64,000 bases of DNA from Vibrio lentus (GTDB taxonomy: Bacteria; Pseudomonadota; Gammaproteobacteria; Enterobacterales; Vibrionaceae). The notes under the pieces were generated by a model. It was not told where the DNA came from, searched no databases, and was given only the letters and a program-made list of their open reading frames with translations. Of this stretch, positions 7,005 to 17,264 are shown in pieces (within the stretch, counting starts at the first letter, position 1; every line of letters begins with the position of its first letter). The stretch lies in contig NZ_JAUFQE010000002.1 in the NCBI RefSeq assembly GCF_030409755.1, forward strand, positions 3,348,001-3,412,000. Reading direction: 5' to 3'. Position numbers and translations under genes: made by a program.

Positions 7005-7301
7005 GTGGAATTAGGAAAAAAAATCAAAGCGATACGAATTGCGGAGAGGTTAAGTCAGGAAGAAATGTCACAACTTATTGATATATCAGTAGGAGCTCAG
7101 CGAAATTACGAACAAGAAAGAAGAGAACCAAAAGGTGATTTTTTGATGAAGATCACAAAGCATGAGCGCTTCAAAAAGTATACCTATTGGTTGATGACCG
7201 ATGAAGTTCTCCCTGAGTCGGGCCAGATTAGTCCCGACTTCTCTATACTATCAGAGCTCGGAATTGTCGAAAAAACAACCAGCAACAAGAAACTTGCCTA
7301 A
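7005..7301 (+). CDS. XRE-family prophage repressor
   Basis: A CI/Cro-type helix-turn-helix lies at the N-terminus (LGKKIKAIRIAERLSQEEMS, recognition helix around VGAQRNYEQ). The C-terminus is short, without a LexA-like peptidase, so induction would not follow RecA cleavage. I prefer the GTG at 7005 (MELGKK..., 98 residues) to the GTG at 6993 because a GAGG ribosome site lies about 7 bases upstream and the earlier start sits against the second operator. The gene is divergent from the early operon and is followed by the integrase 36 bases later, a typical immunity-integration unit. Confidence 0.75.
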   Translation: MELGKKIKAIRIAERLSQEEMSQLIDISVGAQRNYEQERREPKGDFLMKITKHERFKKYTYWLMTDEVLPESGQISPDFSILSELGIVEKTTSNKKLA

Positions 7302-7337
7302 CGGTTTGCTTGCTTAAATACTATCGTTGGGGGAAGA

Positions 7338-8309
7338 ATGATTTTAAAGAAGAATGCGAATTATTATTCAAGTCTGGCCCCTAATCAGGTGTTTGAGAGT
7401 GAACGAAAGGCCATGCAACTTGATAAGCGGTTAGCTTTAAAACTTGAGCGAGAATGTGCGGGTAAGGACTTTAGGACGCTGGATGAATTGATCACGCTTT
7501 GGTATCGAATGCACGGTAAGACGCTACGCGATCATATTAGGTTGAGAAAGAGTCTTTATCGAATATCAGAGCGTTTGGGTAACCCCATTGCGAGCGATTT
7601 CACCAGTAAAGATTTTGCGCATTACCGAGAGCAACGCAGTATCGAAGTGACGACGACCACCATAAACCGAGAGCATGCCTATCTTAGGGCGATGTTTAAC
7701 GAGTTGGAGAGGTTAGGGGTGATTGAGTTTGATAATCCGCTGACTAAAATTCGTCAGTTTAAAGAGCGTGAAAAAGAGTTGAGGTATTTGGAGCATGATG
7801 AGATCGCAAGGCTCTTGGATTCTTGTCAAACGTTCAGTAACCGGTCTTTGGTGTTCATCGTGAAAATTTGCTTAGCAACGGGGGCTAGGTGGGGGGAAGC
7901 GGAAGCGCTTAAGCCCTCACAAATGAAAAATAATCAGATCACGTTTTTGAATACCAAATCATCTAAGAATCGCACCGTGCCGATTAATCAAATACTGTAT
8001 GGTGAATTAAGCGCTCTTGAGCCTATCAGTGAAGAGCGCATGTTTTTGAATAGCTTATCGACTTTTCGAAAGGCGGTTGCAGAGGCCAATATTGATTTAC
8101 CGAAAGGACAAATGACTCACGTTCTACGTCATACCTTTGCGAGTCATTATGTGATGAACGGCGGCAATATTGTGAAGTTAAGGGATGTTCTTGGCCATAC
8201 TGAGATCACAACGACCATGCGTTATGCGCATTTGGCTCCTGAACATTTAGAAGAAACTTTGACGCTGAATCCTTTGAATCAACATCAAGATAATATCCTC
8301 TTAGGATAA
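7338..8309 (+). CDS. int: Prophage integrase, tyrosine recombinase
   Basis: The 323-residue protein has all the tyrosine-recombinase residues: Arg184 (GARWGE), His261 and Arg264 (HVLRHTF), His287 (LGHTEI) and the nucleophile Tyr296 (MRYAHL). The N-terminal 100 residues form the arm/core-binding region. It would recombine the phage attP with the 3' half of a host tRNA-Trp gene, whose displaced fragment lies about 1.1 kb downstream at 9413-9458. It is transcribed with the repressor, which couples immunity and integration. Confidence 0.9.
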   Translation: MILKKNANYYSSLAPNQVFESERKAMQLDKRLALKLERECAGKDFRTLDELITLWYRMHGKTLRDHIRLRKSLYRISERLGNPIASDFTSKDFAHYREQRSIEVTTTTINREHAYLRAMFNELERLGVIEFDNPLTKIRQFKEREKELRYLEHDEIARLLDSCQTFSNRSLVFIVKICLATGARWGEAEALKPSQMKNNQITFLNTKSSKNRTVPINQILYGELSALEPISEERMFLNSLSTFRKAVAEANIDLPKGQMTHVLRHTFASHYVMNGGNIVKLRDVLGHTEITTTMRYAHLAPEHLEETLTLNPLNQHQDNILLG

Positions 8310-8313
8310 AAGT

Positions 8314-9174
8314 TTATTTATCCCATCCATTGAATTTGAGCTTCGCTTGAAGTTTCAAAAGCCCTTCTTGTTGTAATTGTCTTACCCTTTCTCTAGATAA
8401 GCCGTACATTTTTCCCAAGTCCTCAAGAGTTAAGGTGTCTTTATTAAAAAGCCCAAATCGATGGGCAATGATACGTTGGTGTTTTACTGGTAGTGAAAGG
8501 ACGACTGTTTCCAAGCTTTTTAGTAGTTCTTTGTTTTGGTATGCCTTGTCCGGTTCTGGGAATGTTTTTGAGATACATGTTTCAAGGTTGCCATATTCTC
8601 TGTTGGTAATATCGACAGAGAAATTTGACTGAATATATCCACTTATTTGAAGAAGTTCGCTGACATGTTTATGGGTACTTTCCGTTTGTTCGGTAATTTC
8701 TTTAACAGAGGGAGGTCGGTTTAAGCTAGACAGCATTTTATCAGTTTGTCGAGATAGTCGGTTTATTTCTTTTATAATGTGGATAGGAACCCGTACTGTT
8801 CGTTCTGTATTCATTAGAGAGGATTCTATACTTTCTCGAATCCACCAAACTGCATAGGTACTAAAACGAAAACCTTTCTTGTGGTCAAATTTTTCTACAG
8901 CTTTGATTAATCCTAGATTCCCTTCTGCTATTAAATCCAAGAGAGTATGGTTATGTAGCCTTTTCTTGGTATATTTTTGGGCGATTTTAACCACTAGCCT
9001 CAAATTGGCCTCAATCAAGACATCCCTAGCTAGTTTGTCTCCTTGATGAACAAGCGTCATATAATGATACTCTTGCTCTGGTGTAAGTCGTTCGACCTCC
9101 ACAATGTCTTTGATATATAGAGAGTAACAATCAGTATTTAAGCTATTTTCTGTTATCAAAAAACTATCCCTCAT
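8314..9174 (-). CDS. RpoS/RpoQ-like group 2 sigma-70 factor carried inside the prophage
   Basis: The 286-residue protein retains region 1.2 and regions 2-4: [19 protein letters not shown] with [16 protein letters not shown] (2.1-2.4, core binding and -10 recognition), [14 protein letters not shown] (3.0), and [20 protein letters not shown] (4.2, -35 recognition). It is shorter than RpoS (about 330) because the extreme N-terminus is reduced. It lies tail to tail with the integrase, 5 bases apart, and before the right attachment site, so by position it belongs to the prophage. It could redirect host RNA polymerase to phage or stress promoters. An alternative is an RpoQ-like host factor picked up by the element. 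Confidence 0.85.
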   Translation of the reverse strand: MRDSFLITENSLNTDCYSLYIKDIVEVERLTPEQEYHYMTLVHQGDKLARDVLIEANLRLVVKIAQKYTKKRLHNHTLLDLIAEGNLGLIKAVEKFDHKKGFRFSTYAVWWIRESIESSLMNTERTVRVPIHIIKEINRLSRQTDKMLSSLNRPPSVKEITEQTESTHKHVSELLQISGYIQSNFSVDITNREYGNLETCISKTFPEPDKAYQNKELLKSLETVVLSLPVKHQRIIAHRFGLFNKDTLTLEDLGKMYGLSRERVRQLQQEGLLKLQAKLKFNGWDK

Positions 9175-9412
9175 CGTTTAGTGCCCAAGCAACTTAGTGT
9201 GTCTTGGACTTATTCCTTTGAATTACACCGGAAATGTTAGTCGTTTTCCTGTTATGCATCAAACATCATAGTCTTGTTTTTTGATTCTTCTTAAAAATTT
9301 AATTTTAAAGTGGGGTAGTTTGTCGAAGCAAGGAATACAGAAATAGCAGGAAATACCTGTATTTCTATTTTTCTTCTTTGGTAAGGGTATGATTTTTATA
9401 TTGGTTTTTAGA

Positions 9413-9458
9413 ATTCCAAATCCGCGTGTTGGGAGTTCGAATCTCTCCACCCCTGCCA
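9413..9458 (+). other. Right attachment site: displaced 3' half of a tRNA-Trp gene
   Basis: The sequence from the anticodon loop (CCAAAT) through CGTGTTGGGAGTTCGAATC to the acceptor end CCCCTGCCA matches the 3' half of bacterial tRNA-Trp. The 5' half and the 5' strand of the anticodon stem are absent, so this is not a working tRNA. Integration into a tRNA 3' end leaves exactly such a fragment at the far end of the element; the intact gene should lie at the left end, outside the window. A rho-independent terminator follows directly. Confidence 0.85.
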
Positions 9459-9463
9459 TATTT

Positions 9464-9495
9464 AAGGCTCTAGCAGAAATGCTGGAGCCTTTTTG
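9464..9495 (+). terminator. Terminator of the displaced tRNA-Trp end
   Basis: The stem AAGGCTC-TAGCA pairs with TGCTG-GAGCCTT around a GAAA loop and is followed by a T run. It originally ended the tRNA-Trp transcript. Confidence 0.8.
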
Positions 9496-9571
9496 CTTTC
9501 TGAATCTAATTACACTATTGGCAGGCAGTGGATTCCCCGACTTACCAAAACAGCGCGTAAACCTTTACTCA

Positions 9572-9591
9572 TGCCATATTTAAGGCTCTAG
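9572..9591 (+). repeat. Second copy of the tRNA-end/terminator boundary
   Basis: The 20 bases TGCCATATTTAAGGCTCTAG repeat exactly those at 9454-9473, which span the last five bases of the tRNA remnant and the start of its terminator. The second copy has no tRNA before it but leads into another stem-loop (CTCTAG...CTAGAG, then TTTTT, to about 9627). It may be a relic of a second tRNA or of an earlier integration. Confidence 0.7.
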
Positions 9592-9629
9592 ACTTCGCTC
9601 CCCGGTAGAAAGACTAGAGTCTTTTTGTT

Positions 9630-10150
9630 TTCTATCAGTCTTACATCAACTCGTACTCGTCAATTGCTTAAGTTCTATCTTGAAATATTAGTACGAAATA
9701 TTTCTAAGCTTTCTTCTACGAAGTAGGTTTACACAAGCACTGTTATTTTACCTCCTCTTTTTGCTACTACATCAGTTGTTCTATCGAGAAGTTTCGGATC
9801 TAGGACGTTAGTGTGCAAAGCTTTGACTCTAATCAGAATGCTTCTTCGATCGTTGTTCTCTTTCTACACTTTATTATGCTTTCAATACTTAACTTGAACA
9901 GAAGGACATGTAGAAATACGGCTATTAAACCTAATCAGCTAAATATGGCGATGTCTCTTTACTTAATTTATTTCCGTAAATGCTTTGTGTTTCTCTTCGC
10001 TTGAGCATACTAGAACTGGTGGTTGTTTGTTGGGAGGGCTAGGTACGACAAAGAGTCATGATTGCCGATAACAATCATGACTAAAGTGATGGTCAGAGAT
10101 AAGGGGGGGAACTTTTAAAGTTAAGGACGACCTTTATCGATTAGGTACAG
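9630..10150. other. Gene-free spacer
   Basis: About 520 AT-rich bases between the attachment-site relics and the antiporter terminator. I see no convincing coding frame: a 63-codon frame here has no ribosome site and atypical composition. I also see no RNA gene or repeat. Confidence 0.5.
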
Positions 10151-10154
10151 GCAC

Positions 10155-10182
10155 AAAAAAGGCCGCTTATACTAAGCGACCT
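10155..10182 (-). terminator. Rho-independent terminator of nhaP
   Basis: On the bottom strand GGTCGCTTA-gta-TAAGCGGCC forms a stem with one mismatch, followed by a run of T, about 20 bases after the antiporter stop codon. Confidence 0.8.
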
Positions 10183-10202
10183 TCGTTTATATTTTTTCGG
10201 TG

Positions 10203-11483
10203 TTAATCCAATTCTTTCTCAGCTTGTTTCGCTTTCTCTATCATAGGAGTAATTGTCGAACCTTGAACTAATATTGAGAACACAACAACTGCGTATGTCA
10301 TAACAAGGATTATCTCTTTAACGTCGATTGACTTGTCTTCAATAACCCAAATGCCTGAAGGGATTGAAAGTGCCATTGCTAGAGCTAGACCACCACGCAA
10401 GCCACCCCAAGTTAGAATCTTAATCGACCATGGGTTGTAAGTTCTAAAACGTTTAAATCCAATATAAGACAAGAAAACACTTAGGTAGCGTGCACTTAGT
10501 ACTAGAGGGACTGCGAATGCCATTAAAATCCAGTCTTCTTGGTGGAATTTGAATAGCAGCATAGACATACCAATCAATAAGAAGAGAACGCCATTTAAGA
10601 ATTCGTCTATGAGTTCCCAGAAATGATCTAGGTGATCTTCACTCTCTTTTGAGAATCCGATAAAGCGAGTCCAGTTACCGATCATGATACCTGATACCAC
10701 CATTGCCAATGGACCTGATACATGTAGAACTTCAGCAAACGCATAACCAGCAGTTGGGATGCCGATGGTTAATAGCAACTCCATAGAGTGGTCATCGGTG
10801 TTGCTGATTAGGTAATGGAATATTAAACCTAGAACAAAGCCATAGACGATGCCGCCAATCGCCTCTTGGACAAATAACATTGTCACACTACCAACCGTCG
10901 GAGCCTCTGTACCGAATGCAATGGTGAAGAGTGTTACGAATATAACTAAGCCAAAACCATCATTAAATAATGACTCACCTTCGATTTGAGTAGAGATTCG
11001 TCTGGGAGCATCGAGTTTTTTTACTATTGCTAACACGGCAATTGGATCGGTTGGAGAGATTAGAGAACCAAACAGTAAACAATAAATTAGATCAAATTGA
11101 ATGCCGATGAACTGACAAAACCCATAGAGCACAAATCCAATAAAGAAGGTTGAAAACAGTGTTGCACCTAATGCGAGTACAGTTATTTCCCACTTTTGAT
11201 CTTTTAAGTTTGGTAGCTTAATCCCCAAGCCGCCCGCGAAGAGTAAGAAACCTAATATTCCTTTCAGGAGGAAATCTTCAAAGTTGATACTAGCAACGGT
11301 CTCTGAGGCGATGTCTGCCAACTGGAACCAATTGTTTTGTCCCGCAATGATAATCAATAGAGATAGCATCATTGAGCCAGCTGTAATGGCGATGGTTGTC
11401 TGCATTTTACCAATTTTGGTATTCACGAAAGCAATAAGCATGGCTGCAGCGGACAAGAAGCATAAGGTGTAATAGACCGACAT
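10203..11483 (-). CDS. nhaP: NhaP-type Na+(K+)/H+ antiporter (CPA1 family)
   Basis: A polytopic inner-membrane protein of about 426 residues with around 12 hydrophobic segments. The family signature DPIAVLAIVKKL and ESLFNDGFGLVIFVTLF, with the conserved acidic residues of the ion site, is visible. It exchanges cytoplasmic Na+ or K+ for H+. I start it at MSVYYTLCFL (ATG complementary to 11481-11483) because a longer frame uses a TTG and adds 21 polar residues before the first helix. It is divergent from metH. The short C-terminal tail argues against the large cytoplasmic-domain NhaP2 type. Confidence 0.85.
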   Translation of the reverse strand: MSVYYTLCFLSAAAMLIAFVNTKIGKMQTTIAITAGSMMLSLLIIIAGQNNWFQLADIASETVASINFEDFLLKGILGFLLFAGGLGIKLPNLKDQKWEITVLALGATLFSTFFIGFVLYGFCQFIGIQFDLIYCLLFGSLISPTDPIAVLAIVKKLDAPRRISTQIEGESLFNDGFGLVIFVTLFTIAFGTEAPTVGSVTMLFVQEAIGGIVYGFVLGLIFHYLISNTDDHSMELLLTIGIPTAGYAFAEVLHVSGPLAMVVSGIMIGNWTRFIGFSKESEDHLDHFWELIDEFLNGVLFLLIGMSMLLFKFHQEDWILMAFAVPLVLSARYLSVFLSYIGFKRFRTYNPWSIKILTWGGLRGGLALAMALSIPSGIWVIEDKSIDVKEIILVMTYAVVVFSILVQGSTITPMIEKAKQAEKELD

Positions 11484-11585
11484 TGGGATTCCAATATGTA
11501 ACAAAGTATGAAAATTAATTTTCGTTGTCTCATGCTTAAATAGCAAACACTTTTTGTCATAGCTTAGTAATCAATTTCCTTTTTT

Positions 11586-11601
11586 AGACGTCTAGACTCC
11601 T
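11586..11601. promoter_or_regulatory. MetJ operator upstream of metH
   Basis: A perfect met box AGACGTCT (11586-11593) is followed directly by a second degenerate one, AGACTCCT. MetJ dimers bind tandem 8-bp boxes with S-adenosylmethionine as co-repressor. The site lies about 50 bases before the methionine synthase start, so metH is expected to be repressed when methionine is plentiful. Confidence 0.8.
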
Positions 11602-11651
11602 TTTTAATGTGTGATAGGATGGAGAGATAATTAAAGGAATGAGGCTGTACC

Positions 11652-14600
11652 GTGGGAAGTAATGTAAGGCAAAAGATTGAGGCTCTGTTAAAGCAACGAA
11701 TTTTACTGATTGATGGTGGCATGGGTACCATGATTCAGGATTATAAATTGGAAGAGCAGGACTATCGTGGTGAGCGCTTTGCTGATTGGCATAGTGACTT
11801 AAAAGGTAACAATGACCTTTTGGTACTTACACAACCTAAGCTTATCAAAGGTATCCACACGGAGTATTTGGAAGCAGGTGCAGATATCCTTGAAACCAAT
11901 ACCTTTAATGCAACAACCATTGCTATGGCCGACTACGATATGGAAAGTCTTAGCGAAGAAATTAACTATGCTGCTGCTAAACTGGCTCGAGAAGCGGCAG
12001 ATGAATGGACAGTGAAGACGCCAGAGAAACCTCGTTTCGTAGCGGGTGTTTTAGGTCCAACTAACCGAACTTGTTCTCTCTCCCCAGATGTTAATGATCC
12101 GGGCTATCGTAATGTGAGTTTTGATGAACTTGTAGTGGCGTATTCTGAGTCGACTCGTGCTCTTATCAAAGGCGGGTCAGACCTGATTCTTATCGAGACT
12201 ATCTTCGATACACTCAACGCGAAGGCATGCTCTTTTGCCGTTGAGTCTGTCTTTGAAGAAATGGGTATCACTTTACCAGTTATGATCTCCGGTACTATCA
12301 CCGATGCATCTGGTCGAACGCTTTCCGGACAAACTACGGAAGCATTCTACAACGCTCTTCGTCATGTAAAGCCAATCTCGTTCGGTTTGAACTGTGCATT
12401 AGGTCCCGATGAACTGCGCGAATATGTCGGTGAGATGTCTCGTATCTCCGAGTGTCATGTTTCTGCTCACCCTAACGCGGGTTTACCTAATGCATTTGGT
12501 GAGTATGACCTTTCTCCCGAAGATATGGCTGAACACGTTAAGGAATGGGCTGAAAGTGGCTTCTTGAACTTAATTGGTGGTTGTTGTGGTACGACGCCAG
12601 AACATATACGCCAAATGGCAGAAGCTGTTGAGGGTGTAACACCGCGCCAACTACCAGATTTACCCGTCTCTTGTCGTCTCTCTGGTTTAGAGCCATTGAC
12701 GATATCCAAGGAATCTCTATTTGTTAACGTGGGTGAGAGAACTAACGTTACGGGCTCTGCTCGCTTTAAGCGCCTTATCAAAGAAGAGCTATATGATGAA
12801 GCTTTGAGTGTGGCTCGAGAGCAAGTTGAGAACGGCGCTCAAATTATCGATATAAACATGGATGAAGGGATGCTAGACGCTGAGGCGTGTATGGTTAAAT
12901 TCCTTAATCTATGTGCATCTGAGCCTGAGATCTCGAAAGTGCCAGTCATGGTCGACTCTTCAAAATGGGAAGTTATTGAAGCGGGTCTGAAATGTATTCA
13001 GGGTAAAGGCATCGTCAACTCTATCTCATTGAAGGAAGGGAAAGAGAAGTTTGTCGAACAAGCTAAACTGGTTCGCCGATATGGTGCAGCCGTTATTGTG
13101 ATGGCGTTCGATGAAGTTGGCCAAGCTGATACTCGAGAGCGTAAGGTTGAGATTTGTACTAATGCCTACAATATTCTGGTTGATGAAGTGGGCTTCCCAC
13201 CTGAAGATATTATTTTTGACCCGAACATTTTTGCTGTGGCGACGGGTATTGATGAGCATAACAACTATGCGGTCGATTTCATTGAAGCAGTCGGAGATAT
13301 CAAACGCGATCTCCCTCATGCGATGATCTCTGGTGGTGTCTCGAATGTTTCGTTCTCATTCCGAGGCAATAACTACGTTCGTGAGGCTATCCACGCAGTA
13401 TTCCTATATCACTGTTTTAAAAACGGTATGGATATGGGCATCGTAAATGCTGGGCAATTAGAGATTTACGATAATGTGCCTGAGGATTTACGTGAAGCAG
13501 TTGAAGATGTGGTTCTAAACCGCCGAGATGATTCCACTGAGCGCTTGCTAGATATCGCGACTGAATATCTAGAACGTGCAGTGGGGAAAGTTGAAGATAA
13601 ATCTGCTTTAGAGTGGCGTACCTGGCCAGTAGAAAAGCGCTTAGAGCATTCCTTAGTGAAAGGTATTACCGACTTTATTGTTGAAGATACCGAAGAAGCT
13701 CGTGTTAATGCCTCCCGCCCTATCGAGGTGATTGAAGGCCCGTTAATGGATGGCATGAACGTGGTTGGTGACCTCTTTGGTGAAGGTAAGATGTTCCTTC
13801 CTCAAGTAGTGAAATCTGCACGTGTTATGAAGCAAGCGGTAGCCCATCTAGAACCATTTATTAATGCAACCAAAGACGTTGGTGCGACTAACGGGAAAAT
13901 CTTACTTGCGACCGTAAAAGGCGATGTTCACGATATTGGTAAAAACATTGTAGGCGTTGTCTTGCAGTGTAATAACTACGAAATTATCGATTTAGGCGTG
14001 ATGGTTTCATGTGAAAAAATCCTTAAGGTCGCTAAAGAAGAGAACGTCGACATTATAGGCTTATCCGGGCTAATTACTCCTTCTCTTGATGAAATGGTAC
14101 ATGTGGCCAAAGAGATGGAGAGACAAGGCTTTAAACTGCCTCTTCTGATCGGTGGAGCAACCACATCTAAAGCGCATACAGCCGTTAAGATTGAACAGAA
14201 CTACTCTGAACCTGTGGTCTACGTAAACAATGCTTCACGTGCGGTGGGTGTATGTACCTCATTGCTATCTAAAGAGTTGAAGCCCGCCTTTGTTGAGAAG
14301 TTGGATATTGATTACGACCGTGTGCGAGATCAGCACAATCGTAAGAAACCACGTACTAAGCCTGTTACGCTTGAGCGCGCTCGAGCTAATAAAGTGGCGA
14401 TTGATTGGAGAGCTTATACGCCGCCGGCACCCGCTAAGCCTGGAGTACACATCTTCAATGATTTTGATGTTGCGACTTTACGTCAGTACATCGACTGGAC
14501 TCCATTCTTTATGACATGGTCGCTAGTCGGAAAGTACCCTGCAATTCTTGATCATGAAGAAGTGGGCGAGGAAGCGAAACGCTTATTCAAAGATGCGAAT

Positions 14601-15329
14601 GATTTATTGGATCGAGTGCAGAAAGAGAAGCTACTTGAAGCTCGTGGGATGTGTGCGATGTTCCCAGCGAACAGTGTTGGCGATGATATCGAGGTATATA
14701 CCGATGAATCTCGTACTGAAGTGTTAAAGGTTTTGCACAACCTTCGTCAACAAACCGAGAAGCCAAAAGGTTTTAACTACTGTTTGTCTGATTACATTGC
14801 ACCTAAAGATAGCGGCAAATCGGACTGGATTGGTGGCTTTGCGGTGACTGGTGGTATCGGTGAGCGAGAGCTTGCTGATGAATACAAAGCCAACGGTGAT
14901 GACTACAACGCGATTATGATTCAGGCGGTTGCTGACCGATTGGCTGAAGCGTTCGCTGAATACTTGCATAAAGAAGTGAGAAAGGACATTTGGGGCTACT
15001 CGCCGGATGAGGATTTGTCTAACGACGATTTGATTCGAGAGAAGTACCAAGGTATTCGTCCAGCTCCGGGTTATCCTGCTTGCCCAGAACATACAGAAAA
15101 AGGCACGTTGTGGGAGTTGATGGACGTTGAAAAAGCAATCGACATGTCACTAACGACGAGTTACGCAATGTGGCCAGGTGCTTCAGTGTCTGGTATGTAT
15201 TTTTCACATCCTGATGCCCGATACTTTGCGATTGCACAGATTCAACAGGATCAAGTGGACAGCTATGCCGACCGTAAAGGTTGGGACATGCTGGAAGCTG
15301 AGAAGTGGTTAGGTCCAAACATTAACTAG
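11652..15329 (+). CDS. metH: Cobalamin-dependent methionine synthase
   Basis: Transfers the methyl group of 5-methyltetrahydrofolate through methylcobalamin to homocysteine. The 1225 residues match the family and all four modules are present: the homocysteine/zinc domain with [10 protein letters not shown] (Cys about 311 and 312), the folate domain ([11 protein letters not shown], about 360), the B12 domain with GDVHDIGKN (axial His760), and the activation domain with [12 protein letters not shown] near residue 1140. The start is GTG at 11652, with AAAGGAATGAGG a few bases upstream. It is a single-gene unit between a MetJ operator and a strong terminator. Confidence 0.97.
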   Translation: MGSNVRQKIEALLKQRILLIDGGMGTMIQDYKLEEQDYRGERFADWHSDLKGNNDLLVLTQPKLIKGIHTEYLEAGADILETNTFNATTIAMADYDMESLSEEINYAAAKLAREAADEWTVKTPEKPRFVAGVLGPTNRTCSLSPDVNDPGYRNVSFDELVVAYSESTRALIKGGSDLILIETIFDTLNAKACSFAVESVFEEMGITLPVMISGTITDASGRTLSGQTTEAFYNALRHVKPISFGLNCALGPDELREYVGEMSRISECHVSAHPNAGLPNAFGEYDLSPEDMAEHVKEWAESGFLNLIGGCCGTTPEHIRQMAEAVEGVTPRQLPDLPVSCRLSGLEPLTISKESLFVNVGERTNVTGSARFKRLIKEELYDEALSVAREQVENGAQIIDINMDEGMLDAEACMVKFLNLCASEPEISKVPVMVDSSKWEVIEAGLKCIQGKGIVNSISLKEGKEKFVEQAKLVRRYGAAVIVMAFDEVGQADTRERKVEICTNAYNILVDEVGFPPEDIIFDPNIFAVATGIDEHNNYAVDFIEAVGDIKRDLPHAMISGGVSNVSFSFRGNNYVREAIHAVFLYHCFKNGMDMGIVNAGQLEIYDNVPEDLREAVEDVVLNRRDDSTERLLDIATEYLERAVGKVEDKSALEWRTWPVEKRLEHSLVKGITDFIVEDTEEARVNASRPIEVIEGPLMDGMNVVGDLFGEGKMFLPQVVKSARVMKQAVAHLEPFINATKDVGATNGKILLATVKGDVHDIGKNIVGVVLQCNNYEIIDLGVMVSCEKILKVAKEENVDIIGLSGLITPSLDEMVHVAKEMERQGFKLPLLIGGATTSKAHTAVKIEQNYSEPVVYVNNASRAVGVCTSLLSKELKPAFVEKLDIDYDRVRDQHNRKKPRTKPVTLERARANKVAIDWRAYTPPAPAKPGVHIFNDFDVATLRQYIDWTPFFMTWSLVGKYPAILDHEEVGEEAKRLFKDANDLLDRVQKEKLLEARGMCAMFPANSVGDDIEVYTDESRTEVLKVLHNLRQQTEKPKGFNYCLSDYIAPKDSGKSDWIGGFAVTGGIGERELADEYKANGDDYNAIMIQAVADRLAEAFAEYLHKEVRKDIWGYSPDEDLSNDDLIREKYQGIRPAPGYPACPEHTEKGTLWELMDVEKAIDMSLTTSYAMWPGASVSGMYFSHPDARYFAIAQIQQDQVDSYADRKGWDMLEAEKWLGPNIN

Positions 15330-15360
15330 TACGAGCTTTGATTCGTAAAGTAAAAAAGAG

Positions 15361-15390
15361 AAAGGGTTGCTTAATAGCAACCCTTTTTGT
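15361..15390. terminator. Bidirectional terminator between metH and lysC
   Basis: AAAGGGTTGC-ttaata-GCAACCCTTTTT: a 10-bp perfect stem with T runs on both strands, serving the two converging genes. Confidence 0.85.
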
Positions 15391-15433
15391 GTCTGTAATT
15401 TAGTTATTTATCTGTCGATGATAAACGGACTAT

Positions 15434-16801
15434 CTATTCAAATAACTCTTGATGAAGTTTTTGAATCGCCAACTTAGACACAGATTCATCTAGCAAGAAG
15501 CATAGGTTGTGTGGGCTTGCTCCGTAACAAATCATACGTAGGTTGAAATCTTCTAGAGTGCCGAATACCTGCTTTGCATAGCCTTTGCTTTCGCTCATGT
15601 TGTTACCAATAAGAGCAACAAGGCATAGGTCGTGTTCAATATCCACGGAACATAGTTCTTCAAGCTCAAAGCGAGCGGCTTCAGGTAACTCAGGAGCACC
15701 ACCAGAGGTATCGGTTTGATCGAGAGTCAGTGAGACACTGATCTCTGAGGTAGTGATAAGATCGACAGAGATCTTATGTTTAGCCAAGATCTCGAACACT
15801 TTTGCTAGGAAGCCATAAGCATGGAACATATTAGCGCTACGTAGCGTAACCATGGTTTGGTTGCAGCGTAGGGCAAGCGCTCGAAATAGAGGGGAGCTTT
15901 CAACTTGTTGACGAATCCACGTTCCACCAAGCTCTGGCGCTTTTGATGAGCCGACAAAAACCGGGATTTGATGGCGTAGGGCAGGAACCAGAGTTGAAGG
16001 GTGTAATATCTTCGCGCCAAAGTTTGCCATCTCAGAGGCTTCGCTGAAGCTGATTTCTGGGATTGGAGAAGCTTTCGGTGCGATGCGTGGATCGGTAGTG
16101 TAGATCCCCGGAACATCAGTCCAAATTTCTAAGCCAATCGCTTGTACCGACTCCGCAATCAGTGCAGCTGAATAATCACTGCCGCCACGACCTAACGTTG
16201 TGGTGTTACCTTCGCTATCGGCACCGATAAAACCTTGGGTAACGACAACTTGTTCTTCGCAAAGTGGAATCAGTTTCTGCTGTGCAAGGGCTGCAATATC
16301 TTCCAGCTGTGGTTCTGCTTTACCGAAATCATCATTGGTACGCATCACTTCTCTGATGTCAAAACGAACCGCTGGTGTACCACGTTCGCGAATGATTTGA
16401 GCGAGGATATGTGTCGACATCAGTTCGCCACATGCGACAAGGTGGTCAGTCAGCTTTGTGCTTACTTGGAATGATGCTGCTTCGGCTGCACTCGCAATAT
16501 CATCGAGAATGCTATGAACCTCTTTCTCGATAATGATAGGATCGGCTAACTGAGCAAGAATCGTATTATGAATATCGGTTAACTGTGTGACTAGTTCTTG
16601 GCGACGAGTTTTATCTTGCACACCATTCGCGAGTTCAACAAGTAGGTTAGTAACGCCTGAGCATGCGCTGCTCACGACCAGTTTCGTATTCGAGTTATTT
16701 TCAATAATGGCAGCACAACGGCTCATTGCTTCAAAGTTGGCAACACTTGTTCCACCAAACTTAGCGACATTAAAAGAACCAGCTACATTAGATGCACTCA
16801 C
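15434..16801 (-). CDS. lysC: Aspartokinase III, lysine-sensitive
   Basis: Phosphorylates aspartate, the first step to lysine, threonine and methionine. The 455 residues have the N-terminal kinase signature KFGGTSVANFEAM (14-26), the nucleotide region GRGGSDYSAAL, and two C-terminal ACT domains for feedback inhibition. Length matches monofunctional LysC (about 450) and there is no homoserine dehydrogenase fusion. A lysine riboswitch directly upstream identifies it as the lysine-controlled isoenzyme. Confidence 0.95.
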   Translation of the reverse strand: MSASNVAGSFNVAKFGGTSVANFEAMSRCAAIIENNSNTKLVVSSACSGVTNLLVELANGVQDKTRRQELVTQLTDIHNTILAQLADPIIIEKEVHSILDDIASAAEAASFQVSTKLTDHLVACGELMSTHILAQIIRERGTPAVRFDIREVMRTNDDFGKAEPQLEDIAALAQQKLIPLCEEQVVVTQGFIGADSEGNTTTLGRGGSDYSAALIAESVQAIGLEIWTDVPGIYTTDPRIAPKASPIPEISFSEASEMANFGAKILHPSTLVPALRHQIPVFVGSSKAPELGGTWIRQQVESSPLFRALALRCNQTMVTLRSANMFHAYGFLAKVFEILAKHKISVDLITTSEISVSLTLDQTDTSGGAPELPEAARFELEELCSVDIEHDLCLVALIGNNMSESKGYAKQVFGTLEDFNLRMICYGASPHNLCFLLDESVSKLAIQKLHQELFE

Positions 16802-16915
16802 GATATATCTCCCACGACTTCCTAAAATAAAATTACGATTGGGTAATCCAACGTCCGATGTTTTTCGAAGAGAGTATTTAGAGCAAAAAGAGAGGAATTA
16901 TTAGAATAGTAACCT

Positions 16916-17083
16916 CAGAAGCTCCTCACCATATAGAAATGGCGACAGTTGCCGGGATTCAGCCCGCCCAACCGATAATAAAGGTCCTGCATCCTTTTAT
17001 TATCTCGGCACTGCTCCCCCTTAATGTTTTGTATTGGAAATGCGGTTCCACAAAACATCTGCCTGGGCAGTGCTCCTCTTCTG
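16916..17083 (-). promoter_or_regulatory. Lysine riboswitch (L box) controlling lysC
   Basis: On the bottom strand the leader reads CAGAAGAGGAGCACTGCCCAG, then GGGGGAGCAGTGCCGAG, then GGGCTGAATCCCGGCAAC and TGTCGCC, and closes with GAGGAGCTTCTG. These are the conserved blocks of the lysine aptamer in the order found in the E. coli lysC leader. CAGAAG (17083-17078) pairs with CTTCTG (16921-16916) as helix P1, giving a 168-nt aptamer. No clear terminator lies in the 114 bases before the start, so translational control as in E. coli is likely. Confidence 0.92.
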
Positions 17084-17264
17084 CTAGATAGCCATTTCAT
17101 TGAACGTGTTTGCGGTAACAATGTCAATCCGTAACTGGAGATATTTAAAAAATAATTTTAACAATTATGTGACACTGGTGTGACCTCAATACTTATGGCT
17201 AATTGCTGAGGTAATCAATTTGCTTTAGGGTGGATTGTTCACAACATTAACGTAAGGGATGTAC

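Noticed and set aside
9259..9459. 66-residue frame starting MAGVERFELPTRGFGI on the bottom strand
   Set aside because: It is the antisense of the tRNA-Trp remnant, a well-known false gene; it overlaps the attachment site.
9813..10004. 63-residue frame on the top strand
   Set aside because: No ribosome site, atypical composition and no neighbour in an operon; treated as spacer.
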